64,000 bases of DNA from Bradyrhizobium sp. Ai1a-2 (GCF_000426245.1 NZ_AUEZ01000042.1:1-64000); one strand, 5' to 3'. Shown: positions 1-8,330, counted from the first letter of the stretch. Program-made: numbers and translations. The notes: generated by a model from the sequence alone, not told the origin.

Positions 1-258
1 CATCTCGCGCACCTTGGCCAGCACGTCCTCATCCGACCAGGCCGCGTTGGCGACAAAATGCAGCAGCGACTGGTGCTGTGCCGCCGTGCGCGCCGGAGCC
101 GTCCGCGCCGCCATCGGCTCCACGCTCTTGCGCTCCCCAGGCAGCATCAGCCCCGTGCAATAGTCGCGCAGCGGCCTCGTCCGCTCCGCGTGACCGATCG
201 CGCTTCCAAGACCGGCCACATACTCCGCAAACCGTGCTTCGCTCTGATCGAGATCCAT
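1..258 (-). mobile_element. IS701-family transposase, N-terminal part (cut by window edge)
   Basis: The complement read from an ATG at 256-258 gives 86 residues open to the window edge. It begins MDLDQSEARFAEYV and continues through RPLRDYCTGLMLPGERKSVE and HFVANAAWSDEDVL. That pattern (a short helical start, 'YCTGL', 'GERKSVEPMAAR', 'HFVANAAWSD') is the conserved N-terminus of IS701-family DDE transposases. The catalytic part lies outside the window. The element's end should fall between 259 and 368, ahead of the neighbouring flavoprotein stop codon; I could not identify a terminal inverted repeat with only one end visible. Family assignment is from recognised motifs. Confidence 0.8.
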
Positions 259-368
259 CTGGCCCTCCACGTGCCAAATATTGAATCTCTTCAATTACTT
301 GATTCTCAGCCCCAAAAGACCGCGACCGCTTGACTCAGTAGTGCTAATCCGCCCTACACGGTGGAGCT

Positions 369-980
369 CTACCACATCGTCTGGCGGGCGCGCTCCGGCC
401 ATTCGCGGTCGTAGGTTTCGCCGCCGACCTTGTCTTCGCTCATGCTGGCGAGGATCTGGCCCGGCGTCGGCAATGTCCCGGGATCGACGCGCTTGTCGGG
501 ATTCCAGAGGTCGGCGCGGACGATCGCGCGGGCGCATTGGAAGTAGATCTCGTCGACGGTCATGACCATGACGGAGCGCGGCGTCTTGCCTTCCATCCTG
601 AAGGAAGCGAGCAAATCCGGATCGATCGACAGATGAGCGCGACCGTTGACGCGCAGCGTGGTGCCGGAGCCGGGGATCAAAAACAAGAGCGCGACGCGCG
701 GGTCGCGGACGATGTTGCGGAGCGAATCGACGCGGTTGTTTCCGCGGCGGTCGGGCATCATTAACGTCTTCGCGTCATGGATGCGGACGAAGCCGGGCAG
801 ATCGCCGCGCGGCGAACAATCGATGCCTTCCGGACCGACGGTGGCGAGCGCCGCAAACGGCGATTTCTCGATCAGGGTACGATAGGGCGGCGTGAGGCGG
901 TCCGCGACCTTAACGGTGGAGGCATCGTTGGGGAAGCCGTAGATCGCCTCCAATTGTTCTGTTGTCGCGATACGTGTCAT
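369..980 (-). CDS. PPOX-type FMN-dependent flavoprotein (MSMEG_1061-like), last gene of the phn operon
   Basis: The 203-residue protein has the split-barrel pyridoxamine 5'-phosphate oxidase fold: 'FAALATVGPEGIDCSPRGD' near residue 45, 'PDRRGNNRVDSLRNI' near 80, and 'RVALLFLIPG' after it. Family members bind FMN or F420-like flavin and reduce or oxidise small molecules; the substrate is unknown here. The ATG at 978-980 is chosen because the frame upstream of it is antisense-like sequence inside phnN. It starts 13 bases after the phnN stop and is probably co-transcribed with the C-P lyase genes. A role in phosphonate use is inference from position only. Confidence 0.82.
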   Translation of the reverse strand: MTRIATTEQLEAIYGFPNDASTVKVADRLTPPYRTLIEKSPFAALATVGPEGIDCSPRGDLPGFVRIHDAKTLMMPDRRGNNRVDSLRNIVRDPRVALLFLIPGSGTTLRVNGRAHLSIDPDLLASFRMEGKTPRSVMVMTVDEIYFQCARAIVRADLWNPDKRVDPGTLPTPGQILASMSEDKVGGETYDREWPERARQTMW

Positions 981-993
981 CGGCTCCCTTTGT

Positions 994-1590
994 TTACTCG
1001 TCCCAACGGTTTCCTCTGATGATCCGCGCGAGCTGGCGCGCGTGATAATCGGCGGCGCCGACATTGACGATGGTGAAGTCCGGCGCGGCGGTGGTCTCGT
1101 CGACGGTTCGGCCGAGCCGATGCTCGATCCGGCCGTCGCTGGCGCGTCCGCGCATCGCGAGCCGCTCGGCCAGCACGTTCGGCGGCGCGGTGATCTGGAC
1201 CACGGCGACATTGACGTAGGCGCGGCGGGCCATCGATATCACCGTGCGCGAGACGTTGGCGATCACGGTACGGCCGGCGCGCAGATCGTCGTCGACCGCG
1301 CGCGGCAGCGCATAGCCATGGCCGTGTGCCTCCCAATGCATCGCATAGTCGCCGCGCGCCACCGCTTCGTGGAACGCTTCCGCGCTGACCTCCTCATTGT
1401 CCTCGGAAGGCGAGGAGGCGCGTGTGATCACGCGGCGCGCAAACACGGCATTGCCTTCCTCGGCACAGGCCGCTTTGGCGAGGCCGAGCAGCGTATCCTT
1501 GCCGGCGCCGCTTGGGCCGACCACCAGCACCAGGCGGCCGGGACCGATCGGATCAAGTGTCTCGATTGCAACTGCCCGGGCTTCCGTCAT
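994..1590 (-). CDS. phnN: Ribose 1,5-bisphosphate phosphokinase PhnN
   Basis: PhnN phosphorylates ribose 1,5-bisphosphate with ATP to give PRPP, the last step of C-P lyase phosphonate breakdown. The 198-residue protein is close to the usual length (about 185-200). It has a guanylate-kinase-like P-loop, GPSGAGKDT, at residues 25-33, and the conserved 'RRVITR' and 'HWEAHGHGYALP' segments. Its ATG overlaps the phnM stop by four bases (ATGA), so translation is probably coupled. It is the penultimate gene of the leftward phnGHIJKLMN operon. Confidence 0.95.
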   Translation of the reverse strand: MTEARAVAIETLDPIGPGRLVLVVGPSGAGKDTLLGLAKAACAEEGNAVFARRVITRASSPSEDNEEVSAEAFHEAVARGDYAMHWEAHGHGYALPRAVDDDLRAGRTVIANVSRTVISMARRAYVNVAVVQITAPPNVLAERLAMRGRASDGRIEHRLGRTVDETTAAPDFTIVNVGAADYHARQLARIIRGNRWDE

Positions 1591-2738
1591 GCGACCCGCT
1601 CCCCTTCCCGCCAGACGCTGCGCACCACCGGGAGGTCGCGCGCGAGATGCACGCGGATCAGGTCGGCGCGTTTGCCGACCGCAATCTCGCCGCGGTCGGC
1701 GAGCCCCACCGCTTCGGCCGGCGCCTTCGTCACCGTGCGCACCGCGGAGGCGAGATCGATCGCCGGAACGTGCTGCGGCAATTGCAGCGCCGCCATCAAC
1801 AGGCTCGAAGGGATGTAGTCGGACGACAGGATGTCGAGCAGCCCCTCGTGGGCGAGATCGACGGCGGCGATATTGCCGGAATGCGAGCCGCCGCGCACGA
1901 CGTTGGGCGCGCCCATCAGGATGTCGATGCCGGCCGCATGCAGGCCGCGCGCGGCTTCCATCGTGGTCGGGAATTCCGCCACTGAAACGCGATCGCGCAC
2001 GGCGTCGACCACGTTCTCTTCCGTGGTGTCGTCGTGGCTCGCGAGCGGGATGTTGTACTCATGCGCGAGCGCGACGATGGCGCGCATGTTGGCGGCGGCA
2101 TAGGCCTTCTGGTTGGCGAAGCGTCGTGCGAAGAGCTCATCGAGCTGGGCGTCGGTCATGCCGCCGCCCTTGCCGCGATAGTAGTCGCGCAGCTTCACCT
2201 CGTCGCGGAACTGGCGCTGGCCGGGTGTGTGGTCCATCAGAGACATCAGCCGCACGTCGGGCCGATCGATCAGCTCCTTCGCCTCGGCCACCACATCGGG
2301 CATCGGGATTTCGCAGCGCAGGTGCAGGAAGTGATCCGCGCGGAGGAGATTGCCGTCGCGCGCCACCGAGATCGCCGCCGCCAGAATGCCGGCGCGGCCA
2401 TCGATGCCCTCGGCACCATCCTCGCGCCAGACCCGAAGCGAATCCAGCACAGTGGTGATGCCCGAGGTTGCGAGCTGCGCGTCATAGGAAATGACGGATG
2501 CGACCGGGTCCCAGAACACCTTCGGGCGCGGCACGTAGTGGGCTTCGAGGTGATCGGTGTGCAGCTCGATCATGCCGGGCATGATGAGGTCGCCGCCGGC
2601 ATCCTCGCTTCCATCAGGCGCACTCCCCTCGCCGAATTCGGCAATGCGGCCGGAGGCCAAGGCGACCCAGCCGCGCTCGATGACGCGGTCGGCCAGCACA
2701 AGGCGGGCATTGCCGATGATGGTCTCTCTTGCGGTCAT
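1587..2738 (-). CDS. phnM: Alpha-D-ribose 1-methylphosphonate 5-triphosphate diphosphatase PhnM (copy 1)
   Basis: PhnM removes pyrophosphate from ribose 1-methylphosphonate 5-triphosphate, giving the 5-phosphate substrate of the C-P lyase core. This 383-residue amidohydrolase-superfamily protein carries the metal motif HTDH (H60, D62) after 'MPGMIEL', then 'PRPKVFWDP', 'ASHDDTTEENV' and '[14 protein letters not shown]', as in E. coli PhnM (HTDN). It lies between phnL (29-base gap) and phnN (4-base overlap). A second, more divergent phnM lies at 12886-14079. This copy, inside the core operon, is the more orthodox one. Confidence 0.95.
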   Translation of the reverse strand: MTARETIIGNARLVLADRVIERGWVALASGRIAEFGEGSAPDGSEDAGGDLIMPGMIELHTDHLEAHYVPRPKVFWDPVASVISYDAQLATSGITTVLDSLRVWREDGAEGIDGRAGILAAAISVARDGNLLRADHFLHLRCEIPMPDVVAEAKELIDRPDVRLMSLMDHTPGQRQFRDEVKLRDYYRGKGGGMTDAQLDELFARRFANQKAYAAANMRAIVALAHEYNIPLASHDDTTEENVVDAVRDRVSVAEFPTTMEAARGLHAAGIDILMGAPNVVRGGSHSGNIAAVDLAHEGLLDILSSDYIPSSLLMAALQLPQHVPAIDLASAVRTVTKAPAEAVGLADRGEIAVGKRADLIRVHLARDLPVVRSVWREGERVA

Positions 2739-2767
2739 CTCCCCTTCCCTCTCATGCCGCTGCCCTC

Positions 2768-3478
2768 TTATGCCGCTGCAGCGAATGACGTGACATCCAC
2801 GATTCGGTCTGCAATCAGATGACGGATTTCATCGTCATGCACGATCGCGACCATTGCGACGCCGCGGCGTTTCTTCTCGCCGATCAGTTCCACCACCACG
2901 GCGCGGTTGGCCGCATCGAGCGAGGCCGTCGGCTCGTCCAGGAGCAGGATCGGCAGATCGGAAATGAAGCCGTGCGCGATGTTGACGCGCTGCTGCTCGC
3001 CGCCGGAGAAGGTCGAGGGCGGCAGCCGCCACAGCCGCTCGGGAATGTTGAGACGGCGGAGCAGCGCGCCGGCCTTGTCGCGTGCCTCTGCACGCGGCGT
3101 GCCGTTGTCGACCAGCGGCTCGGCGACGACGTCGATGGTCGGCACCCGCGGCACTGCGCGCAGGAACTGGCTGACATAACCGATGGTGGCGCGGCGTACG
3201 CTCAGGACCTGCCGCGGCTCGGCGCTGGCCAGATCGATCACTTTGCCCTGGTGGCGGATGTCGATCCGCCCGGTGTCGCAACGGTAGTTGCCGAAAATCA
3301 TCTTCAGGATCGACGACTTGCCGGCGCCCGATGGCCCGGACAGCACGACGCATTCGCCCGGCTCGACATGGAACGCGACGTTGCTCACGACAGGCAGTTC
3401 GACCCCACCCTGCAGATGCATGGTGAAGGTCTTTGCCGCGTTGGAGATTTCGATCATCGCAGTCATCGGTGCCCTCAT
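2768..3478 (-). CDS. phnL: C-P lyase ABC-type ATPase PhnL
   Basis: PhnL is an ABC-family ATPase that associates with the C-P lyase core complex rather than with a permease. With PhnG, H and I it takes part in forming ribose 1-alkylphosphonate 5-triphosphate from ATP. The 236-residue protein shows Walker A (SGPSGAGKSS), signature (TFSGGEQQRVNIAH), Walker B (ILLLDEPTASLD) and a switch His (IVHDDE). The ATG at 3476-3478 overlaps the phnK stop by four bases; in-frame ATGs at codons 5 and 8 are alternative starts. Confidence 0.94.
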   Translation of the reverse strand: MRAPMTAMIEISNAAKTFTMHLQGGVELPVVSNVAFHVEPGECVVLSGPSGAGKSSILKMIFGNYRCDTGRIDIRHQGKVIDLASAEPRQVLSVRRATIGYVSQFLRAVPRVPTIDVVAEPLVDNGTPRAEARDKAGALLRRLNIPERLWRLPPSTFSGGEQQRVNIAHGFISDLPILLLDEPTASLDAANRAVVVELIGEKKRRGVAMVAIVHDDEIRHLIADRIVDVTSFAAAA

Positions 3479-4275
3479 GGCGGCAGAATCGAGGAAACGA
3501 GCAGTTGGGTGTAGGGCTCGCGCGGGTCGTCGAGCACCTGGTCGGTCAGGCCGGTCTCGATGACACGGCCGCCCTTCATCACCATCACCCGGTGCGAAAG
3601 CAGTCGCGCCACCGCGAGGTCATGCGTGACGACGATAGCGGCGAGGTTGAGCTCACTGACGAGATTGCGCATGAGGTCGAGCAGGCGGGCCTGCACGGAG
3701 ACGTCGAGCCCGCCGGTCGGCTCGTCCATGAACACCAGCCGCGGCGCGGTGACGAGGTTGCGCGCGATCTGAAGGCGCTGCCGCATGCCGCCGGAATAGG
3801 TCTTCGGCGCATCGTCGATGCGGCCGATGTCGATCTCGACGCGCTCCAGCCATGTCGTTGCAGTGTCGCGGATGCGGCCATAGTGATTCCAGCCGACCGC
3901 CATCAGCCGCTCGCCGACATTGGCGCCGGCGGAGACCGCCATGCGCAGCCCCTGCGCGGGATCCTGGTGCACATAGCCCCAATCGGTGCGGAACAAGAAG
4001 CGCCGCTCGGCTTCGCCGAGCGAGGCAAGATCGCGCAGCACGCCATCGCGCATGCGATAGGACACGCCGCCTGCGCTCGGCGCGAGCTGTGCCGAAAGCA
4101 GTTGCAACAGCGTCGACTTGCCCGAACCGGATTCGCCGACGATCGCCAGCACCTCGCCGGGATAGAGCGAGAACGACACGTCGCGGCAGGCGGCCAGCCG
4201 CCCGTAATTCTTCGACAGGCCGTCCGCAATCAGCAGCGGCTGATCGTCGTCGGGCGTGGTTGCCGGCTCAGACAT
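3475..4275 (-). CDS. phnK: C-P lyase ABC-type ATPase PhnK
   Basis: PhnK binds the PhnJ face of the C-P lyase core complex and hydrolyses ATP during turnover. The 266-residue protein begins MSEPATTPDD. It contains Walker A (VGESGSGKST), signature (YSGGMRQRLQIARNL), Walker B (LVFMDEPTGGLD) and the switch segment 'VVTHDLAVARLL'. The inner ATG at 4273-4275 is preferred: it overlaps phnJ by eight bases and matches the family N-terminus, whereas the 56 extra residues of the longer frame lie antisense-like within phnJ. Confidence 0.94.
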   Translation of the reverse strand: MSEPATTPDDDQPLLIADGLSKNYGRLAACRDVSFSLYPGEVLAIVGESGSGKSTLLQLLSAQLAPSAGGVSYRMRDGVLRDLASLGEAERRFLFRTDWGYVHQDPAQGLRMAVSAGANVGERLMAVGWNHYGRIRDTATTWLERVEIDIGRIDDAPKTYSGGMRQRLQIARNLVTAPRLVFMDEPTGGLDVSVQARLLDLMRNLVSELNLAAIVVTHDLAVARLLSHRVMVMKGGRVIETGLTDQVLDDPREPYTQLLVSSILPP

Positions 4276-5152
4276 GCGCCCTCTCCTTGTGCGGCGCTGC
4301 GCTCTCGCGGCCGCGATGGCCTTCGGCCTGGCGCTGCTCGCAATAATCGGTGTCGGAGCAGACGAACATCCGCCCGCCCTTGTCGTCGGTGACGATCTCG
4401 TCGAGGTAGGAATTCTCCGCGGCGCAGAGCGCGCAGGGCGCATCGAAGCGGTACGGCTTGAACGGATGGTCCTCGAAATCGAGCGAGACCACGGTCGTGT
4501 AGGGCGGGATCGCGTAGATGCGCTTCTCGCGGCCGGCGCCGAACAATTGCAGCGCCGGGCAATTATCCATCTTCGGATTGTCGAATTTCGGCGTCGGCGA
4601 CGGATCCATCACGTAGCGCGCATTCACCTTCACCGGATAGGCGTAGGAGGTGGCGATATGGCCGAAGCGCGCGATGTCCTCGTAGAGCTTGACGTGCATC
4701 AAGCCGTATTCGGCGAGCGCGTGCATGCGCCGCGTCTCGGTCTCGCGCGGCTCGAGGAAGCGCAGCGGCTCGGGGATCGGCACCTGATAGACCAGCACCT
4801 GCCCCTCATGCAGTCGCGCCTCGGGGATGCGGTGACGGGTTTGGACGACCGTGGCCTCCGTCGTCGACGTGGTGGTCGCAACGCCTGCGGTCTTGCCGAA
4901 GAATTTGCGGATCGAGATCGCGTTGGTGGTGTCGTCCGAGCCCTGGTCGATCACCTTCAGGACATCATCGGGACCGAGAATCGCGGCGGTGACCTGCACG
5001 CCGCCGGTGCCCCAGCCATAGGGCATCGGCATCTCGCGGCTCGCGAACGGCACCTGGTAGCCGGGAATCGCGATCGCCTTGAGGATCGCGCGGCGGATCA
5101 TCCGTTTGGTCTGTTCGTCGAGATAGGCAAAATTGTAGGATGGCGCGTTCAT
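4268..5152 (-). CDS. phnJ: C-P lyase radical SAM core enzyme PhnJ
   Basis: PhnJ is the radical S-adenosylmethionine enzyme that cleaves the C-P bond of ribose 1-methylphosphonate 5-phosphate, giving the alkane and ribose 1,2-cyclic phosphate 5-phosphate. Four cysteines, C240, C243, C265 and C271, have the spacing C-x2-C-x21-C-x5-C, matching the E. coli cluster ligands C241, C244 and C266 and the catalytic C272. Length is 294 residues, slightly longer than E. coli because of a charged C-terminal tail. The start MNAPSYNFAYLDEQ overlaps the phnI stop by four bases. Confidence 0.97.
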   Translation of the reverse strand: MNAPSYNFAYLDEQTKRMIRRAILKAIAIPGYQVPFASREMPMPYGWGTGGVQVTAAILGPDDVLKVIDQGSDDTTNAISIRKFFGKTAGVATTTSTTEATVVQTRHRIPEARLHEGQVLVYQVPIPEPLRFLEPRETETRRMHALAEYGLMHVKLYEDIARFGHIATSYAYPVKVNARYVMDPSPTPKFDNPKMDNCPALQLFGAGREKRIYAIPPYTTVVSLDFEDHPFKPYRFDAPCALCAAENSYLDEIVTDDKGGRMFVCSDTDYCEQRQAEGHRGRESAAPHKERAHV

Positions 5153-6252
5153 TCGGCGGCCTCCTGCAGCAGCTCCGATGTATTGGCTTCGGCGAACTCC
5201 TTGCGCAGCCTGCGCAGCAGGCCGAGTTCGGACTGGAAGTCGACGTAATGCGGCAGCTTGAGATGCTCGACGAAGCCGGTCGCCTGCACATTGTCGGAAT
5301 GCGACATCACGAATTCCTCGTCCTGCGCCGGCGCCCTCACCTCCTCGCCGAGTTCGCGCGCGCGAAGCGAGCGATCGACCAGCGCCATCGACATGGTCTT
5401 GCGCTCGCTCTGGCCGAAGGCGAGGCCATAGCCGCGGGTGAAGCGCGGCGCTTCCGTCGCTGAGCCCTTGAACTGGTTGACCATCTGGCACTCGGTGAGT
5501 TCGATCCTCCCGAGCGGAACGGCGAAGCCCGCGTCTTCGGCGAGGAATTCGACCTCGACCTCGCCGAAGCGGATCTCGCCGGCGAAGGGATGGTTGCGGC
5601 CATAGCCGCGCTGGGTGGAGTAGCCGAGCGCCAGCAGGAAACCTTCGTCGGCGCGGGCGAGATTCTGCAGGCGGAGATCGCGGTCGGCCGGGAAGCTGAG
5701 CGGCTCGCGCGTGAGGTCGCCGACTGGAGCGTCCGCCTCTACTTGCGGCGACGGCTCGATCAGGCCGTCGTGGGCGAGGATGTCGGTGATGCGTGGCGTC
5801 TCGGCGGACGATGTTTCGCCGGTCGCGGGCGCCTCCGGCACAAAGCCTTCGGCAAGCTGCGGGTCGAGCAGGCGATGGGTGTAGTCGAAGGTGGGGCCGA
5901 GGATCTGGCCGCCGGGAACGTCCTTGAAGGTCGCGGAGATACGGCGGCGGATCTGCATGTTGCCGGTATCGACCGCCGCGGTGGCGCCGAAGCGCGGCAA
6001 CGTGGCGCGGAAAGCCCGGACCAGGAAGATCGCCTCGATCATGTCGCCGCGCGCCTGCTTGATCGCGAGCGCAGCCAGCTCGCGATCATAGAGCGAACCT
6101 TCCGCCATCACCCGATCGACGCCGAGCGCGAGCTGTTCGGAGATCTGCCCAAGCGTAAGCTCCGGCACCTCCCGGTCGCCTCTCCGTTCATGCGCGAGCA
6201 GGCGATGGGCGTTCTCGATGGCGCGTTCGCCACCCTTGACTGCAACGTACAT
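5149..6252 (-). CDS. phnI: C-P lyase core subunit PhnI
   Basis: PhnI is the nucleosidase-like core subunit. With PhnG, PhnH and PhnL it attaches the phosphonate to the ribose C1 of ATP with loss of adenine. The 367-residue product starts MYVAVKGGERAIENAH and contains 'LSFPADRDLRLQNLARADEG', 'GYSTQRGYGRNHPFAGEIR' and 'HSDNVQATGFVEHLKLPHY', all typical of PhnI. The start is two bases after the phnH stop. The ORF extends far upstream without a stop, but that part is antisense-like inside phnH. Confidence 0.96.
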   Translation of the reverse strand: MYVAVKGGERAIENAHRLLAHERRGDREVPELTLGQISEQLALGVDRVMAEGSLYDRELAALAIKQARGDMIEAIFLVRAFRATLPRFGATAAVDTGNMQIRRRISATFKDVPGGQILGPTFDYTHRLLDPQLAEGFVPEAPATGETSSAETPRITDILAHDGLIEPSPQVEADAPVGDLTREPLSFPADRDLRLQNLARADEGFLLALGYSTQRGYGRNHPFAGEIRFGEVEVEFLAEDAGFAVPLGRIELTECQMVNQFKGSATEAPRFTRGYGLAFGQSERKTMSMALVDRSLRARELGEEVRAPAQDEEFVMSHSDNVQATGFVEHLKLPHYVDFQSELGLLRRLRKEFAEANTSELLQEAAE

Positions 6253-6254
6253 CG

Positions 6255-6860
6255 TCAGTCCTTCCCATGAGCAAGCCGCGTGGTGCGCGGAATCGCGACA
6301 ATCTCTTCGCCCGCGACCAGCACGACGTCGATGCCGCGCGGGAACAGCGTGGCGTTGACGGCGAGCCGATCGAACAGATCGTGCGGCTCGATGCTCGCAG
6401 TCAGCAATGTTGAGCCGTCGATGCCGGGGCCGCGCAGTTCGTAGGCAGCGCCGTGCGACAGGCTGTCGACCTGCAGGATCAGCGTGGTCGAGCGATCGGG
6501 ATATTCGCTGCTGCCGAGCGCGAAACGCTCGAGCGCGGGAATATCTTTGGGATCGCCGATCAGCGCAAAGCTTGCATTCGCAGGATCGCTGGTGATGGGC
6601 GCGCCGGTGTGAAACTTCAGCCATTCGGCGATGCCAGTGGTCGACATCGCACCATCGAGCCAGATCGGCGTGTCGTGGTCGAACAGCATCAGCGCGATTG
6701 CGGCCGTGCCGTTCATCACGCCGTCAGGCGCGCCCGCCGATGCCGCGATCCGCTGCACCGTACCGGGACGCGCCATTGCGTTCATCACGGAACGGAACGT
6801 CGCCTGCGCCGACAAGACCTTGTCGGAGAAGCCCGGAGGCAATTCGGCAACCGTTGTCAT
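6255..6860 (-). CDS. phnH: C-P lyase core subunit PhnH
   Basis: PhnH is the homodimeric PLP-transferase-fold subunit of the PhnGHIJ core, without PLP chemistry of its own. The 201-residue protein has the family N-terminus 'PGFSDKVLSAQATFRSVMNA' followed by 'MARPGTVQRI', and the C-terminal 'FPRGIDVVLVAGEEIVAIPR'. Length matches E. coli (194). It starts five bases after phnG and ends two before phnI. Confidence 0.95.
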   Translation of the reverse strand: MTTVAELPPGFSDKVLSAQATFRSVMNAMARPGTVQRIAASAGAPDGVMNGTAAIALMLFDHDTPIWLDGAMSTTGIAEWLKFHTGAPITSDPANASFALIGDPKDIPALERFALGSSEYPDRSTTLILQVDSLSHGAAYELRGPGIDGSTLLTASIEPHDLFDRLAVNATLFPRGIDVVLVAGEEIVAIPRTTRLAHGKD

Positions 6861-6865
6861 CTCCC

Positions 6866-7327
6866 TCAGCCCTCGCCGCGCACCATGGTGTAGAAATCAA
6901 CCCGCGTCGCCGCCGTTTCCGCGTCCTCCCGGTTCCGCTTCGCGATCATGGCGATGCGCAGCGGCGCGATCACTTCCGACTCGACCGCATCGGCAAAGGC
7001 GTCCGTTTGCGCCATGGCGTCGCACAAGGCGATCAGCCGCGCCTTCTCATGGTCACGCCCGAGCGTGTAGCCGAAACCGACCTGGCCGGTCGAAAGCAGC
7101 ACTGCTGAGCGCGAGACCGTCGCTTCGCCGAGATTGAAGGGCGCGCCATCGCCGCCGACGCGGCCGCGCACCATCACGAGGCCGTTTTCCGGCTCGCGCA
7201 AGGTCCTGTGAGCCGGCAGCGCCATCGCGCTGAGCCGGGCCGAAATTTCGGCGGCCTCGGACTGCGCGAGCACAGCCATTGCCGCCTTGCGCTGCGCCCG
7301 TTTATTGTCTTGCTCGGTCTTCGTCAT
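6866..7327 (-). CDS. phnG: C-P lyase core subunit PhnG, first gene of the core operon
   Basis: The 153-residue protein is the PhnG subunit that pairs with PhnI. It shows 'RKAAMAVLAQSEAAEI', 'LREPENGLVMVRGRVGGDG', 'FNLGEATVSRSAV' and 'GYTLGRDHEKARLIALCDA', all typical. The ATG at 7325-7327 is chosen because an AAGG sits just upstream and the palindromic operator at 7348-7377 lies 21 bases before it. Starting further upstream would run the gene through the operator and into divergent phnF. It heads phnGHIJKLMN and is probably under PhoB and PhnF control. Confidence 0.95.
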   Translation of the reverse strand: MTKTEQDNKRAQRKAAMAVLAQSEAAEISARLSAMALPAHRTLREPENGLVMVRGRVGGDGAPFNLGEATVSRSAVLLSTGQVGFGYTLGRDHEKARLIALCDAMAQTDAFADAVESEVIAPLRIAMIAKRNREDAETAATRVDFYTMVRGEG

Positions 7328-7347
7328 GTTGCGGAACCTTGCCCGAC

Positions 7348-7377
7348 TCAAGTTGTCTATAGTAATAGACAACTTGA
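7348..7377. promoter_or_regulatory. Probable PhnF operator (13-bp inverted repeat)
   Basis: A perfect palindrome has arms TCAAGTTGTCTAT and ATAGACAACTTGA around the spacer AGTA. It lies between divergent phnG and phnF, 21 bases from the phnG start and 64 from phnF. HutC/GntR-family PhnF repressors bind such GTCTA-containing palindromes, so it is probably the site through which PhnF blocks the phnG promoter and represses itself. No other copy was noticed in the window. Confidence 0.8.
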
Positions 7378-7389
7378 TAAGCAAACGCC

Positions 7390-7418
7390 ATGACTGTTTG
7401 ATGACTGGGGCATGATTT
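7390..7418 (-). promoter_or_regulatory. Pho-box-like direct repeats ahead of phnG
   Basis: On the minus strand AAATCAT, CAGTCAT and CAGTCAT follow one another at 11-base steps (spacers GCCC and CAAA). The alphaproteobacterial PhoB box is CTGTCAT-N4-CTGTCAT; these repeats differ mainly at the second base. They lie 63-91 bases upstream of phnG, where an activator overlapping the -35 region would be expected. The PhnF palindrome sits between them and the gene, suggesting activation by phosphate starvation together with repression by PhnF. Confidence 0.65.
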
Positions 7419-7440
7419 TCGGCAGAACTGGGTTTCCGAT

Positions 7441-8172
7441 ATGAGTATGCAGGACACCGCGTCATCCGGCGTCGCGCTGTGGCGATTGGTCGCCGACGGC
7501 ATCGAGCGCGGCATCGCCGAGGGGCGCTTTGCCGCGGGCGAGAAGCTGCCGGGCGAGATGGAGATCGCGGAGACCTACCGCGTGAACCGCCACACGGTGC
7601 GGCGCGCCCTGGCGGCGCTCGCCGAGCGCGGACTGGTGCGCGCCGAGCGCGGCAGCGGCACCTATGTGGAGGCGCAGCGGATCGCCTATCCGCTGCGCTC
7701 ACGGACTCGGTTCTCGGAGATCGTCGGCGCCGGCGGCCGCGAACCAGGCGGGCAATTGATCGATGCGTCGGAAGACGTGGCGAGCCGGGAGTTGGCGCGG
7801 GAACTCGGACTGAAGGTCGGCGCGCCGCTGGTCCGGATCGAGTCGCTGCGGTTCGCCGACCGCGCGCCGATCTGCGTCGCCACCACATGGCTTTCGGCCG
7901 CGCGCTTTCCCGGCGCTGGAGAGGTCTACGCTGATCTCCGCTCGATGACGAAGCTGCTGGAACATTTCGGCGTCCGCGACTATCGGCGCGCCTCGACGCG
8001 GATCACCGCCGGCATCGTCGACGCCACCGACGCCGCGCGACTCGACGTGGCGCTTGGCCGCCCGATCCTGGTGGTCGACTCTACCGACGTCGATCCCGAC
8101 GGCAGGCCGCTGGTGACCAAGCGCTCGCGCTTCGCCGCCGAGCGCGTGGAGTTTTTGGTCGAGAACGGCTAA
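7441..8172 (+). CDS. phnF: GntR/HutC-family repressor of phosphonate genes, PhnF
   Basis: The 243-residue protein has an N-terminal GntR winged helix ('AAGEKLPGEMEIAETYRVNRHTVRRAL', split here as two motifs AAGEKLPGEME and YRVNRHTVRRAL, residues about 30-60). A UTRA ligand-binding domain follows (from about residue 85, 'TRFSEIVGAGG' to 'VTKRSRFAAERVEF'). HutC-type PhnF proteins sense a phosphonate-pathway metabolite and release the operator. It is divergent from phnG across the palindrome at 7348-7377 and ends convergent with the second phnE across a large palindromic repeat. Confidence 0.92.
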   Translation: MSMQDTASSGVALWRLVADGIERGIAEGRFAAGEKLPGEMEIAETYRVNRHTVRRALAALAERGLVRAERGSGTYVEAQRIAYPLRSRTRFSEIVGAGGREPGGQLIDASEDVASRELARELGLKVGAPLVRIESLRFADRAPICVATTWLSAARFPGAGEVYADLRSMTKLLEHFGVRDYRRASTRITAGIVDATDAARLDVALGRPILVVDSTDVDPDGRPLVTKRSRFAAERVEFLVENG

Positions 8173-8192
8173 AGGCGCGGGCGCTTATTCTC

Positions 8193-8323
8193 CCTCGCCC
8201 CGCTCTTGCGGGGAGAGGGTTGGGGTGAGGGGCTGCATCCGCAAACTCGATAGACGTGAGTGAGCGGTGAGTCCCCTCACCCGGCGCTTCGCGCCGACCT
8301 CTCCCCGCAAGAGCGGGGCGAGG
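8193..8323. repeat. Long palindromic intergenic repeat between phnF and phnE
   Basis: The 26-base arms at 8193-8218 and 8298-8323 are perfect reverse complements (CCTCGCCCCGCTCTTGCGGG and so on). Each arm is itself partly self-complementary, and inner segments GGTGAGGGG/CCCCTCACC also pair, giving a branched fold of about 130 bases. It fills the gap between the convergent phnF and phnE stop codons and probably stops transcription from both sides. Degraded relatives occur near 32790-32870 and 39380-39410. Confidence 0.85.
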
Positions 8324-8330
8324 TGACTCC

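Noticed and set aside
8185-8323. Possible CRISPR or short direct-repeat array
   Set aside because: There are only two inverted arms, not regularly spaced direct repeats with unique spacers.
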